The notes under the pieces: model-generated
The model's input: the letters and a program-made list of their open reading frames with translations, nothing else
Database searches by the model: none
Told to the model about the DNA's origin: nothing
Assembly: GCF_025822765.1 (NCBI RefSeq)
Contig: NZ_JACKUK010000027.1
Location: forward strand, 249,626 to 313,625
Source: Mycobacterium barrassiae
GTDB taxonomy: Bacteria > Actinomycetota > Actinomycetes > Mycobacteriales > Mycobacteriaceae
Reading direction: 5' to 3'
DNA length: 64,000 nt
Shown: piece after piece, positions 25,521-34,919 of the stretch
How positions within the stretch are numbered: position 1 is the stretch's first letter
Layout of the letters: every line of letters starts with the position of its first letter
Made by a program: the position numbers and the translations under genes

Positions 25521-26678
25521 TCACGGCCCCTGATCCCAGCGATAAGCCACAAGCAACGGGTTTCCGCCAGGCGGCGGGACGTTATGGTTGCACGGGCTCG
25601 GCAGCTGGCCGATGGTGCGGCCCCACTGCAGCTCCAGCCACGTCAGGTTGCATTCGAACCGTGTCCCGGTGAACAACCCTTGGTCGATGCGGCTCAACGT
25701 CATGTCGACGATCAGCGACAAATTGGCGTAGTCGCCGCGAATCCAGTTGGTCAGCGTCTCTTTCGGGAACGGGAACGTCGGCAGGAAGCTCAGCGCCCTG
25801 GTCAAGGCCGGGCCCGCGTTGGCCAGGGACTCCAGTACCGGCCCAAGGTCTTTGAGCTCCTGGACGAGAGCTTCCTTGGTTTGGTTGACGGAATCGGCGG
25901 CCAGCGCGCTGAACCTGCCCAGCTGAACGAGGGCCTCTGCGAGGTTGTTGCGCTGGTCTTTCAGCACCTCCAGCGCGTTGGGAATCGTGCGTAATGCCTT
26001 GTCCACCACCGGCTTCTGCTCAGCGAACTGGCCTACGAGATTGTTCAAGCTCTCGTTGGCCTCGATGATGTCGCCCTTTTGGTCGTTCACGTAGCCGATG
26101 AACACGTCGAGCTGTTCGATCAGGCTGCGCAGGTCGGCTTCCCGGCCTGCCCACGCGGTACTGAACGCCTCGGTGATGTCCTGAATGTGGCCGATACCAC
26201 CGCCATTGAGCAGCAGCGCGACGGCCGCCAACGTCTGCTCGGTGCTCGGATACTTACCCGACGACTTCAGTGGGATCAGCGAACCCTCGTGCAGCCTGCC
26301 CTGCGGCGCCTCGTCGGTGGGCGGTGCGAGTTCGATGTGCAGTGAACCCAGAAGGCTCGTCTGTCCGAGCTTGGCCGTCGCATTGGCCGGAAGCTGGACA
26401 TTCTCGTTGAGTTCCATCGTGACCAGGGCGTGCCAGCCCTGGCGCTCGATCTTGGTCACGTTGCCGACCGTGACATCGGCAACGCGCACCCGGGAGTTCG
26501 GCTCGATGTTGTCGACATCGGGCATCTGCGCCTGGATGGTGAACGCGCCGGGACCGCGGCCTTCGACCCCGGGCAACGGGATCGAGTTCAGCCCCTGCCA
26601 ATCCGCACACCCGGAGACGACCAGGCCGAGCACCAGCAGTCCTACGGTGACGCGCAACCGAATTCGCTGTCTCGTCAT
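25521..26678 (-). CDS. Mce family lipoprotein, MceE (LprK/LprN-type) position
   Basis: A 385-residue Mce lipoprotein. The signal peptide ends in lipobox VSGC with Cys24, as expected for the fifth mce gene. The MlaD domain follows (SRVRVADVTVGNVTKIERQG), then helices and a Cys-containing C-terminus (FECNLTWLELQWG). The ATG at 26678 overlaps the mceD stop as ATGA; longer frames run into mceD. It would anchor the Mce complex on the outer face of the plasma membrane. Confidence 0.93.
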   Translation of the reverse strand: MTRQRIRLRVTVGLLVLGLVVSGCADWQGLNSIPLPGVEGRGPGAFTIQAQMPDVDNIEPNSRVRVADVTVGNVTKIERQGWHALVTMELNENVQLPANATAKLGQTSLLGSLHIELAPPTDEAPQGRLHEGSLIPLKSSGKYPSTEQTLAAVALLLNGGGIGHIQDITEAFSTAWAGREADLRSLIEQLDVFIGYVNDQKGDIIEANESLNNLVGQFAEQKPVVDKALRTIPNALEVLKDQRNNLAEALVQLGRFSALAADSVNQTKEALVQELKDLGPVLESLANAGPALTRALSFLPTFPFPKETLTNWIRGDYANLSLIVDMTLSRIDQGLFTGTRFECNLTWLELQWGRTIGQLPSPCNHNVPPPGGNPLLVAYRWDQGP

Positions 26679-28000
26679 GGTCCCACCACCCCTGACGGCA
26701 TCATCATGCCCTGGAGTCCGTCGGCCGGATTGGTGGCAACAACTGCTTCCGCAGGCAGCGGGGGCCCGGGTGGCGGCGGAGGCGCGGCACCGTCGGGCGC
26801 CGGCGGCGGTGACGCCGCAGGAGGTTGCGGCGGAATGTAATTGGGCCGCATCCATTCCTCGCTGTACGTGATCTCGTTCGGCCGTGCCTGGGCACCGACG
26901 AAGAGGTTCTGACCGATCGGCGGGAAGTTGTACTGACGGTTCTTGATGATCGGCGCGAGGTATTGCACGCACAACTTCGACGACTGCTCCGCGTTGAGCC
27001 GCGACGCCGCCTGCACCGCACCGCACAGGAAGCTGATCGGGTTGGCGAAGTTGTTGACCGCCAGGATGGCGCTCACCCCGCCCTGCGCGGGCTGATACAC
27101 GTTGACGTAGTTCTGGAATGAGTTGGGTGCGACGTGAAGGAACTGCTTCAGGTCATCGAGGCTGTCATGCAGCGCCTGAGTGACACCCGCCAGCTTGTCC
27201 GACGTGGTGCCCAACGACTCGCGGTTTTCCGCCACGAACGACTGAACTTCACCGATCACGGCGTTGAAGTCGCGCACCGCGTCGCCGACCTCGTTTGGAC
27301 TGTCCGCGAGCAGACCGGTCACCGCGGCGAGGTTCTGGTTGAGCTGACGCATCAAGTTCGTGCTGTCCTGCAGTGCCGAAACCAGTATTGACAGGTTCTT
27401 GATGGTGGAGAAGATGTCGGTGCTCTTGTCGCCGAGCGCCGAAAAGGCCTGCGACAGTTTGATTACCGTGTCGCGGATGTTCGCGCCCTGGCCACGCAGG
27501 TTTGCTGCGGTGGTGTTGATGACCGAACCCAGCGGGCTCACTCCTCCGGGCTCAGTCGGTTGCAACTCCTTGGCGAGCCTTTCGAGCTGTTGCCGCAGCG
27601 TGTCCCACTCGACCGGTACCACGGTGCGCTCCCGCGGGATCACGGCGTTGTCGGTCATGGTGGGACCGCCGGTGTATACGGGGGTCAGCTGGATGGCGCG
27701 GGAGGTCACCAGCGTCGGCGACAGGATCGCGGCGTTGGCGTCGGCGGGCACCTTGTACTTGCTGTCGTACCAGAACGAGATCTTGACGCGGTTGGGCTCC
27801 GGCTCGATCTTGTTGATACGCCCCACATTCACGCCGAGGATCCGAACATCGTCACCCTCATAGATGCCGTTGCTGTTCTCAAAGTACGCAACGACATTGG
27901 TCCGGTTGATGGTGTCGCTGGTCCGGAACAGCACGACCACACCGGCCACCAACAGGACGACGAGCGCGGCGGCGACCCAGCTCTTGCGGATGCGGTTCAT
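26675..28000 (-). CDS. Mce family protein, MceD position
   Basis: A 441-residue Mce protein with an N-terminal anchor helix (about 9-26), the MlaD domain (YEGDDVRILGVNVGRINKIE), a helical middle and a Pro/Ala-rich C-terminal tail (about 395-425). The ATG overlaps the mceC stop as ATGA. Fourth of six mce genes. Confidence 0.93.
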   Translation of the reverse strand: MNRIRKSWVAAALVVLLVAGVVVLFRTSDTINRTNVVAYFENSNGIYEGDDVRILGVNVGRINKIEPEPNRVKISFWYDSKYKVPADANAAILSPTLVTSRAIQLTPVYTGGPTMTDNAVIPRERTVVPVEWDTLRQQLERLAKELQPTEPGGVSPLGSVINTTAANLRGQGANIRDTVIKLSQAFSALGDKSTDIFSTIKNLSILVSALQDSTNLMRQLNQNLAAVTGLLADSPNEVGDAVRDFNAVIGEVQSFVAENRESLGTTSDKLAGVTQALHDSLDDLKQFLHVAPNSFQNYVNVYQPAQGGVSAILAVNNFANPISFLCGAVQAASRLNAEQSSKLCVQYLAPIIKNRQYNFPPIGQNLFVGAQARPNEITYSEEWMRPNYIPPQPPAASPPPAPDGAAPPPPPGPPLPAEAVVATNPADGLQGMMMPSGVVGP

Positions 28001-29349
28001 CGTCCCGCCCCCGTCAGCGGCGGCGCTTCACCCGGCGCGGGGACCATCACCGGCGACGGCGTCGGCACCGGAATGGAACCCAGCCCCGCCGGTGCCTCCG
28101 CGGGCGGTCCCGGCGGCGGGCCACCAGGCGGCGGTGCGGGCAGCGGTTCGCGGTACGGGTAGCAACCGGTCGGGCCGGGCAGCGGCAGTCCCGGCGGGCC
28201 GCAGCCCTGGTCGCCGGGATTGCCGGTGATGGCGTCGGGCAGATTCAGATGCGGTTCGCCGCCCTGCCCGGTGCGTGGGTACGGCACCGGCATGGCGGGC
28301 AGACCCGGCGTGCCGACCTGCGGGTCGGTGCGTTCGGACGGCGACAACACGTTCGGATCCAGGCCGAGGTCGGAGAATGCCACATCGATGAATGGCTGCA
28401 GGAACTGACCGGGCAACAGGTTGGCGATGTAGTTCTTGAAGAACGGTCCCGATGAGACCGCCTCACCCAGCGACATCGCATAGGTGCTCACCAATTTGAG
28501 CCCCTTCTGCAGTCGCTCCTTGCGGTTGTCGAGCACCGTCAACACGCCGTTGAGCTTGTCGATCGCCGGCTTCATCGTCTCGCGGTTCTCGTCGATGAAG
28601 CCCTGCAACTGCTGGCTCAATGCCGAGACGCTGCCAGAGATCTGATCGACCGCAGCGGCTTGGTTTTGGAGTTCGGCCAACAGTGCGTTGGTATCGGCGA
28701 CCAGCGAGACGATCTGGTCGCTGCGCTCGGCCAGCACCGCTGTCGACTTGTTGGCGTTGGTGAGCAGTTCCCGCAATTCCGCGTCGCGTTCGTTGAGCGT
28801 CTCCGAGAACCGGGCGACGCCCTCGACCGCGACCCGCAGTTCGGGTGGTGTCTCGGAGAACGTATCCGCCACCACGCGAAGCGAATCGGAGAGTTGGGTC
28901 GTGTCCAGACCGCTGATCGTCGTCGCGAGTTCGCCGAGGGCGTCCGGCAGCTGGTACGGCGACGTCGTGCGGTCTTTCGGGATGATGCCCTGCAGCCGGC
29001 CCTCGCCCCTCGACATGACCTCGAGGATCTTCGTACCCAACAGACCCTTGGTCTTGATCGCCGCTTCGGTGCGATCCCCCAGGGCGATGTCCTTGTCCAC
29101 GGTGAACTTCACCAGGACCTGCGGACCGTCCAGTTCGATCGACTGCACCTCCCCGACCTGGAATCCCGACACCTGAACGGCCACACCGGATGTCAGGCCG
29201 CCGGCTTCGGCGAAGTACGCCGAGTACTCGTTGGTCTGGTTCAGGAAGGGGATCTTGTCGTACTGGAGGGAGACCAGCACGATCGCCGCGGTCAGGGCAA
29301 GGCCGATGGCGCCCATGATGAACGGGCTGCGTTCGGAGAACGGCTTCAT
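27997..29349 (-). CDS. Mce family protein, MceC position
   Basis: A 450-residue Mce protein. The anchor helix (about 8-27) is followed by an MlaD domain (LTSGVAVQVSGFQVGEVQSI), long coiled helices around 150-290, and a Pro/Gly-rich tail. The ATG at 29349 is chosen over the frame start at 29361, since it overlaps the mceB stop as ATGA. Third mce gene. Confidence 0.93.
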   Translation of the reverse strand: MKPFSERSPFIMGAIGLALTAAIVLVSLQYDKIPFLNQTNEYSAYFAEAGGLTSGVAVQVSGFQVGEVQSIELDGPQVLVKFTVDKDIALGDRTEAAIKTKGLLGTKILEVMSRGEGRLQGIIPKDRTTSPYQLPDALGELATTISGLDTTQLSDSLRVVADTFSETPPELRVAVEGVARFSETLNERDAELRELLTNANKSTAVLAERSDQIVSLVADTNALLAELQNQAAAVDQISGSVSALSQQLQGFIDENRETMKPAIDKLNGVLTVLDNRKERLQKGLKLVSTYAMSLGEAVSSGPFFKNYIANLLPGQFLQPFIDVAFSDLGLDPNVLSPSERTDPQVGTPGLPAMPVPYPRTGQGGEPHLNLPDAITGNPGDQGCGPPGLPLPGPTGCYPYREPLPAPPPGGPPPGPPAEAPAGLGSIPVPTPSPVMVPAPGEAPPLTGAGR

Positions 29350-30377
29350 CGCGGTGCACACCTCCCCGTCGACTGCCCGGCAACCTTCACGTAGACGGGC
29401 TGGCCACCTTTGCCGTTGAGCTTGAGGATGATGTCGCAGAGATAGAAGGAGAAGAAGTCGCCGTACAGGCCCTGCCTGACCAGCACCTGGTAGGCGTCGG
29501 GGAGCGTGTTGATCAGGTTGTCGAAGTAATCATGGTCGGCCACCACGATTCCCGCAGCCCGGTCTGTCTCGTGGATCGTCTTCGCGAATGGCGGCCTGGC
29601 CTCCGACAGCAGATCCGCGACGCTGCCCGCGGCCGCGTTCGTGTAGGCGAGTCCGTTACTGATCTCGGTTCTGCGTTCCGCGAGACCCTGCACCAGTTCG
29701 GACAGCGACTCGACCGCCTTTGAGAACTGGTCACTTTGGCCGCCCAGCGACCCCAGCACGGTGTTCAGATTGACGATGACCTCTCCGATCAATTGATCCC
29801 GGTCGGCGAGCGTGTTCGTCAGCGCCGCGGTCTGCGTCAGGAACGACCCGATGGTCGCGCCCTGTCCCTCGAACGCCTGAATCAACTGACCGGACAGCGC
29901 GTTCACCTGGTCGGGGTCCAGGGCCGAGAAAAGCGGCCGGAAGCCACCGATGAGGGCATCGAGATCCAGCGCCGGAGAGGTCCTGGCCAACGGAATCGTG
30001 TCGCCCGGTCTGACTTTCGTTGTGCCTCCTGCGCCCTCGACCAACGAGAGATAGCGACCACCGATCAGGTCGTCGTAGCGGATCACCGCGCGGTTGCCGT
30101 CGGTGAGCACGACCGAGTCGTCTGCGGTGAATTCGACAAGGGCGGTGGTATCCGGCTGGATCGAGATCTTCTCGACCTTGCCGACCTCTACGCCTGCGAT
30201 GCGGACGAAGTCGCCGTTCTCCAAGCCCGTCACGTTGAGGAACTCGGCCTTGTAGGTATTGGTTTTCTCGCCGAAGCGCAATTGCCCGAACACCGCATAC
30301 AACGCGAACACGCCCAACAGACACACGGCCAGGAAGACACCGAGACGAACGAGAGCGCTACGCCAGCTCGCAGTCAT
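29346..30377 (-). CDS. Mce family protein, MceB position
   Basis: A 343-residue Mce protein, shorter than its neighbours because it lacks a Pro-rich tail. It has an anchor helix (about 9-29), an MlaD domain (LENGDFVRIAGVEVGKVEKI), MCE-C helices and a Cys-containing C-terminus (FYLCDIILKLNGKGGQP). It follows mceA after 33 bases. Confidence 0.93.
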   Translation of the reverse strand: MTASWRSALVRLGVFLAVCLLGVFALYAVFGQLRFGEKTNTYKAEFLNVTGLENGDFVRIAGVEVGKVEKISIQPDTTALVEFTADDSVVLTDGNRAVIRYDDLIGGRYLSLVEGAGGTTKVRPGDTIPLARTSPALDLDALIGGFRPLFSALDPDQVNALSGQLIQAFEGQGATIGSFLTQTAALTNTLADRDQLIGEVIVNLNTVLGSLGGQSDQFSKAVESLSELVQGLAERRTEISNGLAYTNAAAGSVADLLSEARPPFAKTIHETDRAAGIVVADHDYFDNLINTLPDAYQVLVRQGLYGDFFSFYLCDIILKLNGKGGQPVYVKVAGQSTGRCAPR

Positions 30378-30410
30378 ATCGGCTTACCTTTCTGGTCGAC
30401 GGGTCGGTGG

Positions 30411-31868
30411 TCATGGTCCGGGTGCGGCGAAGTGCGGCAACGGAACCGGCGGCAACGGTGTCGGCTGTTGGAACGCCGGCGCGTGCACAACGAACGGCTC
30501 AGAGCCCGGCGTCGGACCCGGATCGCGCGGTGCTCCCGGCGGAGGCGCAGGCGGCAGTCCCGGCCACAACGGCGTGCCGTCGGGGGCGTACAGCGGCGCT
30601 CCGTAGGCGGGCGCGCCCGGATACGGAATCGGTCCGATCGCTGGGCCGCCGAACAGATTGCGGATGCTGGGCGGTTCGGGCACCGCGCGCGTCGTCGGCA
30701 GATAGTTGACGTAACCGGGGAACCCGATGCCCGGGTTGGGGCGCCAGTCGATTCCGGTTCCGAAGCCGGTGTTCGTGATGAGTTGGCGGACTGGCCAGTT
30801 CTCCTTGACGTTGGGCAACGATCCACAGCTCGGCTTACCGCCGGGGCCGCCCTTGGCGCCGATGATGGGCAAATGCCTTGGATAACTGTAGGGATCGTCA
30901 CCGAGCGCGAGGCCGGCGTCGAAGATGATCGACCGTCCGTTGCCACCCGGTGCTTCATAACCGCCGTGGTCGAGCAGATACTTGGCGCCCACCAGGAGGC
31001 ACGTGTAGGTCGGGTTGTACTTGTACAGCAGCTTGGTCGTCGGCTGCAGCACGTTGATGGCCTTGATCAGGTTGGCCTGACTGGGCGCCAGCAGGCTGAT
31101 GCCGCTGTTGGAGAGCCCGATTGTGCTGAGCAGCAACGCATCCAGCGCGTCCGCATGCTTGGTGACGGTTTCGCTGGTGGTGCTGGCCGCATCCAGCGTC
31201 GCGAGAATGCCTTGCGCCGCATCGCTGTACGTATCGCTGAAGTCCCGCAGTGCCTGCCAATCCGCCCGAACCGTCTCGCTGCGTGGATTGAGCGCGAGGA
31301 AAACCTCGTTGGCGTCGGTGGTCGCCTGACCGATCTCCTGGCCCTTTCCGCGGACGCCTTGGGCGAGCGCCGACAGCACACTGTTGAGCTTGGCCGGGTC
31401 GATCTTGTCGAGCACGCCGACCACGTTCTCGAATACCGTGTTGACCTCGACGCTGACGTTGCGTGAAACCAAGACCTGGCCGGCCCTCAGGCGCTGCGGA
31501 CTCGGATCTTTCGGGTAGACGAGGTCGACGAACTTGGCGCCGAACACGGTCGTGGCGCGGATCTGCGCCTCGACATTGGCCGGGATGTGCTCGACCTGGT
31601 CGGGGTAGATCTCGAGCTTGAGCTTGACCGGCTCGGTGCCGCCTTCGATCGCGGCGACCCGTCCGACCTGGACGCCGCGCAGCTTGACCTTGGCGTCGGT
31701 CTCCATCACCAGGCCGGACCGTTCGGAGGTCAGGGTGACCGGCACGAACTTTCGCAGTGAGCCGGTGAACAACGCGTACGTCAGCCAGATGGCGCCGATC
31801 ACCATCAGCACCAGGATCAGCGTCCACCAACCGGGGTGCAGTCCTTCGTCGTCTCTCACGTCGGCCAT
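30411..31868 (-). CDS. Mce family protein, MceA position
   Basis: A 485-residue Mce protein. A membrane helix (about 14-35) is followed by the MlaD domain (TDAKVKLRGVQVGRVAAIEG), a long helical MCE-C region and a Pro-rich C-terminal tail (from about 440). The ATG lies four bases beyond the yrbEB stop. First mce gene; together with MceB-F it would form the periplasmic lipid conduit fed by the YrbE permease pair. Confidence 0.93.
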   Translation of the reverse strand: MADVRDDEGLHPGWWTLILVLMVIGAIWLTYALFTGSLRKFVPVTLTSERSGLVMETDAKVKLRGVQVGRVAAIEGGTEPVKLKLEIYPDQVEHIPANVEAQIRATTVFGAKFVDLVYPKDPSPQRLRAGQVLVSRNVSVEVNTVFENVVGVLDKIDPAKLNSVLSALAQGVRGKGQEIGQATTDANEVFLALNPRSETVRADWQALRDFSDTYSDAAQGILATLDAASTTSETVTKHADALDALLLSTIGLSNSGISLLAPSQANLIKAINVLQPTTKLLYKYNPTYTCLLVGAKYLLDHGGYEAPGGNGRSIIFDAGLALGDDPYSYPRHLPIIGAKGGPGGKPSCGSLPNVKENWPVRQLITNTGFGTGIDWRPNPGIGFPGYVNYLPTTRAVPEPPSIRNLFGGPAIGPIPYPGAPAYGAPLYAPDGTPLWPGLPPAPPPGAPRDPGPTPGSEPFVVHAPAFQQPTPLPPVPLPHFAAPGP

Positions 31869-31872
31869 GGCG

Positions 31873-32748
31873 TCATCCAGCCAAGTTGAAGTTGCCGGTT
31901 TGCCCGTACACCGCGAGCGAGATCATCATCACCACGAACGCCGCGACGATCAGCGAGGTCCGCACCGCCCGGCCGACCGCCTCGCCCACACCCGCGGGTC
32001 CGCCGCTTGCCGAGAAGCCGTAGTACGTGTGGATCAGCATGATCACCACCGCCATCGCGATGCTCTGCACGAATGACCAGACCAGATCGGTGGGGTTCAG
32101 GAAGGTCCTGAAGTAGTGGTCGTAGACGCCCGTCGACTGTCCGTAGATGACGGTGGTGCCGAAGCGAGCGGCCCAGAACGACGCAAGCACGCCGACGCAG
32201 TAGAGCGGGATCACCACGACGAGACCCGCGATCACCCTGGTGGACGCCAGGTAAGCGACGCTGCGAATGCCCATCACCTCGAGCGCGTCGATCTCCTCGT
32301 TGATCCGCATGGCACCGAGCTGCGCCGTGGCGCCGGCGCCGATGGTGGCCGCCAGTGCGATGGCCGTGGTCGCCGGCGCGATGAGGCGGACGTTGAAGAA
32401 GGCCGACGCGAAACCCGTCAACGCCTCGACGCCGATCTCGGAGAAGTCGGTGTAGCCCTGAACCGCCACCAGCGCACCGGTCGTGACGGTCAGGAAGCCG
32501 ACGATCGCGACCGTTCCGCCGATCACCACCAGGGCGCCGGTACCCAGCCCCATCTGGGCGATGATCCGCAGCAGTTCGATCCGGTAGTGGGTGAACACAT
32601 AACCGACGCTGCGCAGCGTCTTGCCGTAGAACTTCGTCTGCGTGCCGATGTGGTTCCACGCGCCGACCCAGTTGTCGAGACGCCTCGCCAAACGAGGGAA
32701 CCGCCGGTCGATCGGCCGACGGGTCCTCTCCAGGGGTGGGCTGCTCAC
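31873..32748 (-). CDS. MlaE/YrbE family ABC permease, YrbEB position
   Basis: A 291-residue MlaE-type permease. The GTG at 32748 overlaps the yrbEA stop as GTGA; the open frame extends much further upstream but only within yrbEA. The cytoplasmic N-terminus has an amphipathic helix (FPRLARRLDNWVGAWNHIG), then about five membrane helices with the conserved segment AQLGAMRINEEIDALEVMGI. With YrbEA it forms the transmembrane channel of the Mce importer; the ATPase (MceG/Mkl) is encoded elsewhere, as usual. Confidence 0.94.
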   Translation of the reverse strand: MSSPPLERTRRPIDRRFPRLARRLDNWVGAWNHIGTQTKFYGKTLRSVGYVFTHYRIELLRIIAQMGLGTGALVVIGGTVAIVGFLTVTTGALVAVQGYTDFSEIGVEALTGFASAFFNVRLIAPATTAIALAATIGAGATAQLGAMRINEEIDALEVMGIRSVAYLASTRVIAGLVVVIPLYCVGVLASFWAARFGTTVIYGQSTGVYDHYFRTFLNPTDLVWSFVQSIAMAVVIMLIHTYYGFSASGGPAGVGEAVGRAVRTSLIVAAFVVMMISLAVYGQTGNFNLAG

Positions 32749-33512
32749 AGCGTCACCCGCACCGCAACCGCCGTCGCGACGACGTTGATCGCGAACAGTG
32801 CCATGAACGTGAAGACCACCGTCTCGTTGACCGCGTTGCCCACACCCGCGGGGCCGCCGCCGACGGAAATGCCCTTGTAGCAAGCGATCAGGCCAGCGGA
32901 AAGCCCGAACAGCGCCGCTTTGATCAACGCGATGGTGACGTCGAGCGCGCCGATGATCAGCGTCAGGCCTGCTGCGAACGCTCCCGGTGAGACGTGCTGG
33001 ATGTAGACGCAGAAGAAATAGGCTCCGGCGAGGCCGACGAGGATCACCGTCGCCGACAGCGCCAGCGACACCAACGTGGCGGCCAGCACGCGCGGGACCA
33101 CAAGTGCCTGGATGGGATCGACACCCATCACCCGAAGGGCGTCGAGTTCCTCGCGGATGGTGCGGGCACCGAGGTCGGCGCACATGGCGGTAGCCCCCGC
33201 GCCGGCGACCACGAGCACGGTCACAATCGGCCCGATCTGGCGCACCGTGCCGAGCGCGGCGCCCGTGCCCGAGAAGTCGGCCGCGCCGAACTCCCTGAGC
33301 AGAATGTTGAAGGTGAACGTCAACAGCACGGTGTAGGGAATCGTCAACATCAGGGTCGGCACGATCGACACCCGAGCGACGAACCAAGCCTGCGTGATGA
33401 ACTCCCGCCACGCAAAGGGCGGCCGGAACATCGCGACGAACGTGTCGAGCGCCATCCCGTAGAACCCGCCGACCGCGCGAACGGGCTTTCCGATGATGGA
33501 GGAAGCGACCAC
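32745..33512 (-). CDS. MlaE/YrbE family ABC permease, YrbEA position
   Basis: A 255-residue MlaE-type permease and first gene of the mce operon. It has the family segment MCADLGARTIREELDALRVMGV and the C-terminal GGGPAGVGNAVNETVVFTF. The start is a GTG with an AAGGA sequence about eight bases upstream. The mce class (mce1, 2, 3, 4 or other) cannot be fixed from neighbours: no fadD5, mce3R, hsd4 or kstD genes flank it. Confidence 0.94.
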   Translation of the reverse strand: MVASSIIGKPVRAVGGFYGMALDTFVAMFRPPFAWREFITQAWFVARVSIVPTLMLTIPYTVLLTFTFNILLREFGAADFSGTGAALGTVRQIGPIVTVLVVAGAGATAMCADLGARTIREELDALRVMGVDPIQALVVPRVLAATLVSLALSATVILVGLAGAYFFCVYIQHVSPGAFAAGLTLIIGALDVTIALIKAALFGLSAGLIACYKGISVGGGPAGVGNAVNETVVFTFMALFAINVVATAVAVRVTL

Positions 33513-33716
33513 TACCTACTTCCTTCCGCCAAATTCGATCCGCTGCATCCGTCGACGCCGCGATTCAGAGCACCGGAGTACGACGCCGGTGACCGTAGCA
33601 TCACACATTTCGTCGTCGGCGACAGGACCATGACCGCTTTGTCACTCCCCCCGGAAGGCATCCAAAAAGGCTACTTCCGAGAAGAAATTTAGTAGTGATA
33701 ACCGTCAAATAGAGAT
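33513..33716. promoter_or_regulatory. Promoter region of the mce operon
   Basis: This 204-base gap lies upstream of yrbEA and downstream of the VOC gene's 3' end, so it must carry the mce promoter. A short inverted repeat, CACCGG-N9-CCGGTG (33571-33591), is the only palindrome seen. No KstR-type box is present, which argues against control of this mce operon by KstR. Confidence 0.4.
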
Positions 33717-34184
33717 TTACTTGACGCCGACGGCGTCCTCCAATTCGGCGATGACGATCTTGCGCATGGTCAGCATCGCCCGGGTCGCCGCGACTTCGGT
33801 GGCCGGGTCCTCGAGCAGCTCATAGAGCCGGTCGGGAGTGATCTGCCAGCTCAGACCGAATCGATCCTTGAGCCAGCCGCACTGCGATTCCTCACCCCCG
33901 TCGACCAGCCGCTCCCAGTAGTAGTCGACCTCGGCTTGGTCCTTACAGCGGATCTCGAACGACACCGCCTCGGTGAACTGGAAGTCCGGACCACCGTTGA
34001 TGCCGAGAAACTGCTGGCCATCCAGCACGAAGGTGCCCCATGCGACGTCGCCGGGCGTGCCGGGTCCGGCCTCGCTGTAGCGGTAGAGCCGCTCTACGTA
34101 GGAGTTGGGGAATATCCCGGTGTAGAAGGCGGCGGCTTCTTCGAGGTTGTTGTCGAACCACAGGCTGGGCGTAATCGATGGCAT
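33717..34184 (-). CDS. VOC family protein (PhnB-like)
   Basis: A 155-residue protein of the PhnB/3-demethylubiquinone-methyltransferase-like vicinal-oxygen-chelate family (SLWFDNNLEEAAAFYTGIFPNS at the start, CGWLKDRFGLSWQITPDRL near the end). The family often binds small molecules or metals; activity is not predictable. It lies 30 bases downstream of the TetR gene and could be co-transcribed with it. Confidence 0.85.
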   Translation of the reverse strand: MPSITPSLWFDNNLEEAAAFYTGIFPNSYVERLYRYSEAGPGTPGDVAWGTFVLDGQQFLGINGGPDFQFTEAVSFEIRCKDQAEVDYYWERLVDGGEESQCGWLKDRFGLSWQITPDRLYELLEDPATEVAATRAMLTMRKIVIAELEDAVGVK

Positions 34185-34214
34185 GTCAGAACTGACTGTT
34201 GGCGGAACGCAAAC

Positions 34215-34820
34215 TCATCGCGGTGTCGCGCCGAGCGCGCGTAGCGCGAAGTCCAGCACACGTTGTTGTGCGCGCTGCACGCCTTCCTCGTCTTCGTAGT
34301 GCTGACTGACCATCACCCTGCTGACCACCGCACTGATGGCGACCGCATCCTGCTCGGGATCGGTCAGCGGAAACGTGCCGTCGTCGCGGCCGCGGCGCAG
34401 GATCTTGACCAGCGACCGTTCGCGGTCGGTATGGGACCGCTCGCGCGCCTCCCGGTAGCCCTTCGCGGCGCGCACTTCGTCGGAATCGATGACGGTGAAA
34501 TGCATCCGCGTCTGGTCGTCGAAGATCACCACGAACATGCCGGCGATCCAGGCCCTGAGCTGATCGACCGGCCCACCGCCCACGTCGGTGCATATGCGGT
34601 CCAGACGTTCGGACAACGCGTCCGTCTCCTCGCGCAACATCGCCAGGAACAGTTCGTCTTTGGATTGGAAGTGACGGTAGAAGGCCCGCGTCGACACTCC
34701 CGCTCGCTCCAGGATGGCCGCGACGGGGATGGCACCGCTGTGCGGTTGCGACAGACAGCTGTACGCGGCCTCGATGATGCAACCTCTGTCGTCGCCATCC
34801 GAGGCGGTCTCTGGCTGCAC
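34215..34820 (-). CDS. TetR/AcrR family transcriptional regulator
   Basis: A 201-residue TetR protein with the HTH around residues 13-57 (IPVAAILERAGVSTRAFYRHFQSKDELFLAML). The GTG at 34820 is the only start codon that gives a normal-length N-terminus; the longer open frame overlaps the divergent hydrolase gene. No clear Shine-Dalgarno is seen. It is divergent from a hydrolase and the fused kinase/aminotransferase gene, which are its likely targets; no convincing palindrome was found in the 99-base gap. Confidence 0.85.
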   Translation of the reverse strand: MQPETASDGDDRGCIIEAAYSCLSQPHSGAIPVAAILERAGVSTRAFYRHFQSKDELFLAMLREETDALSERLDRICTDVGGGPVDQLRAWIAGMFVVIFDDQTRMHFTVIDSDEVRAAKGYREARERSHTDRERSLVKILRRGRDDGTFPLTDPEQDAVAISAVVSRVMVSQHYEDEEGVQRAQQRVLDFALRALGATPR

Positions 34821-34919
34821 GTACCGAAGTGTATGGACGGCACCCGCCAACGGGTCGAAGTTGGCCGCAAATTCCTGCTGGGTAACGTGACCGGTCGGGG
34901 CCCAGCCGAGAGGACGTCC

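Noticed and set aside
32749-33411. Extended N-terminus of the YrbEB-type permease
   Set aside because: The extension lies wholly within yrbEA in another frame and has no membrane-protein character; the GTG at 32748 with a four-base overlap fits the family.
33571-33591. CACCGG-N9-CCGGTG inverted repeat in the mce promoter region considered as an operator
   Set aside because: Short arms of common GC words; expected by chance in such DNA, and no second copy was found in the window.
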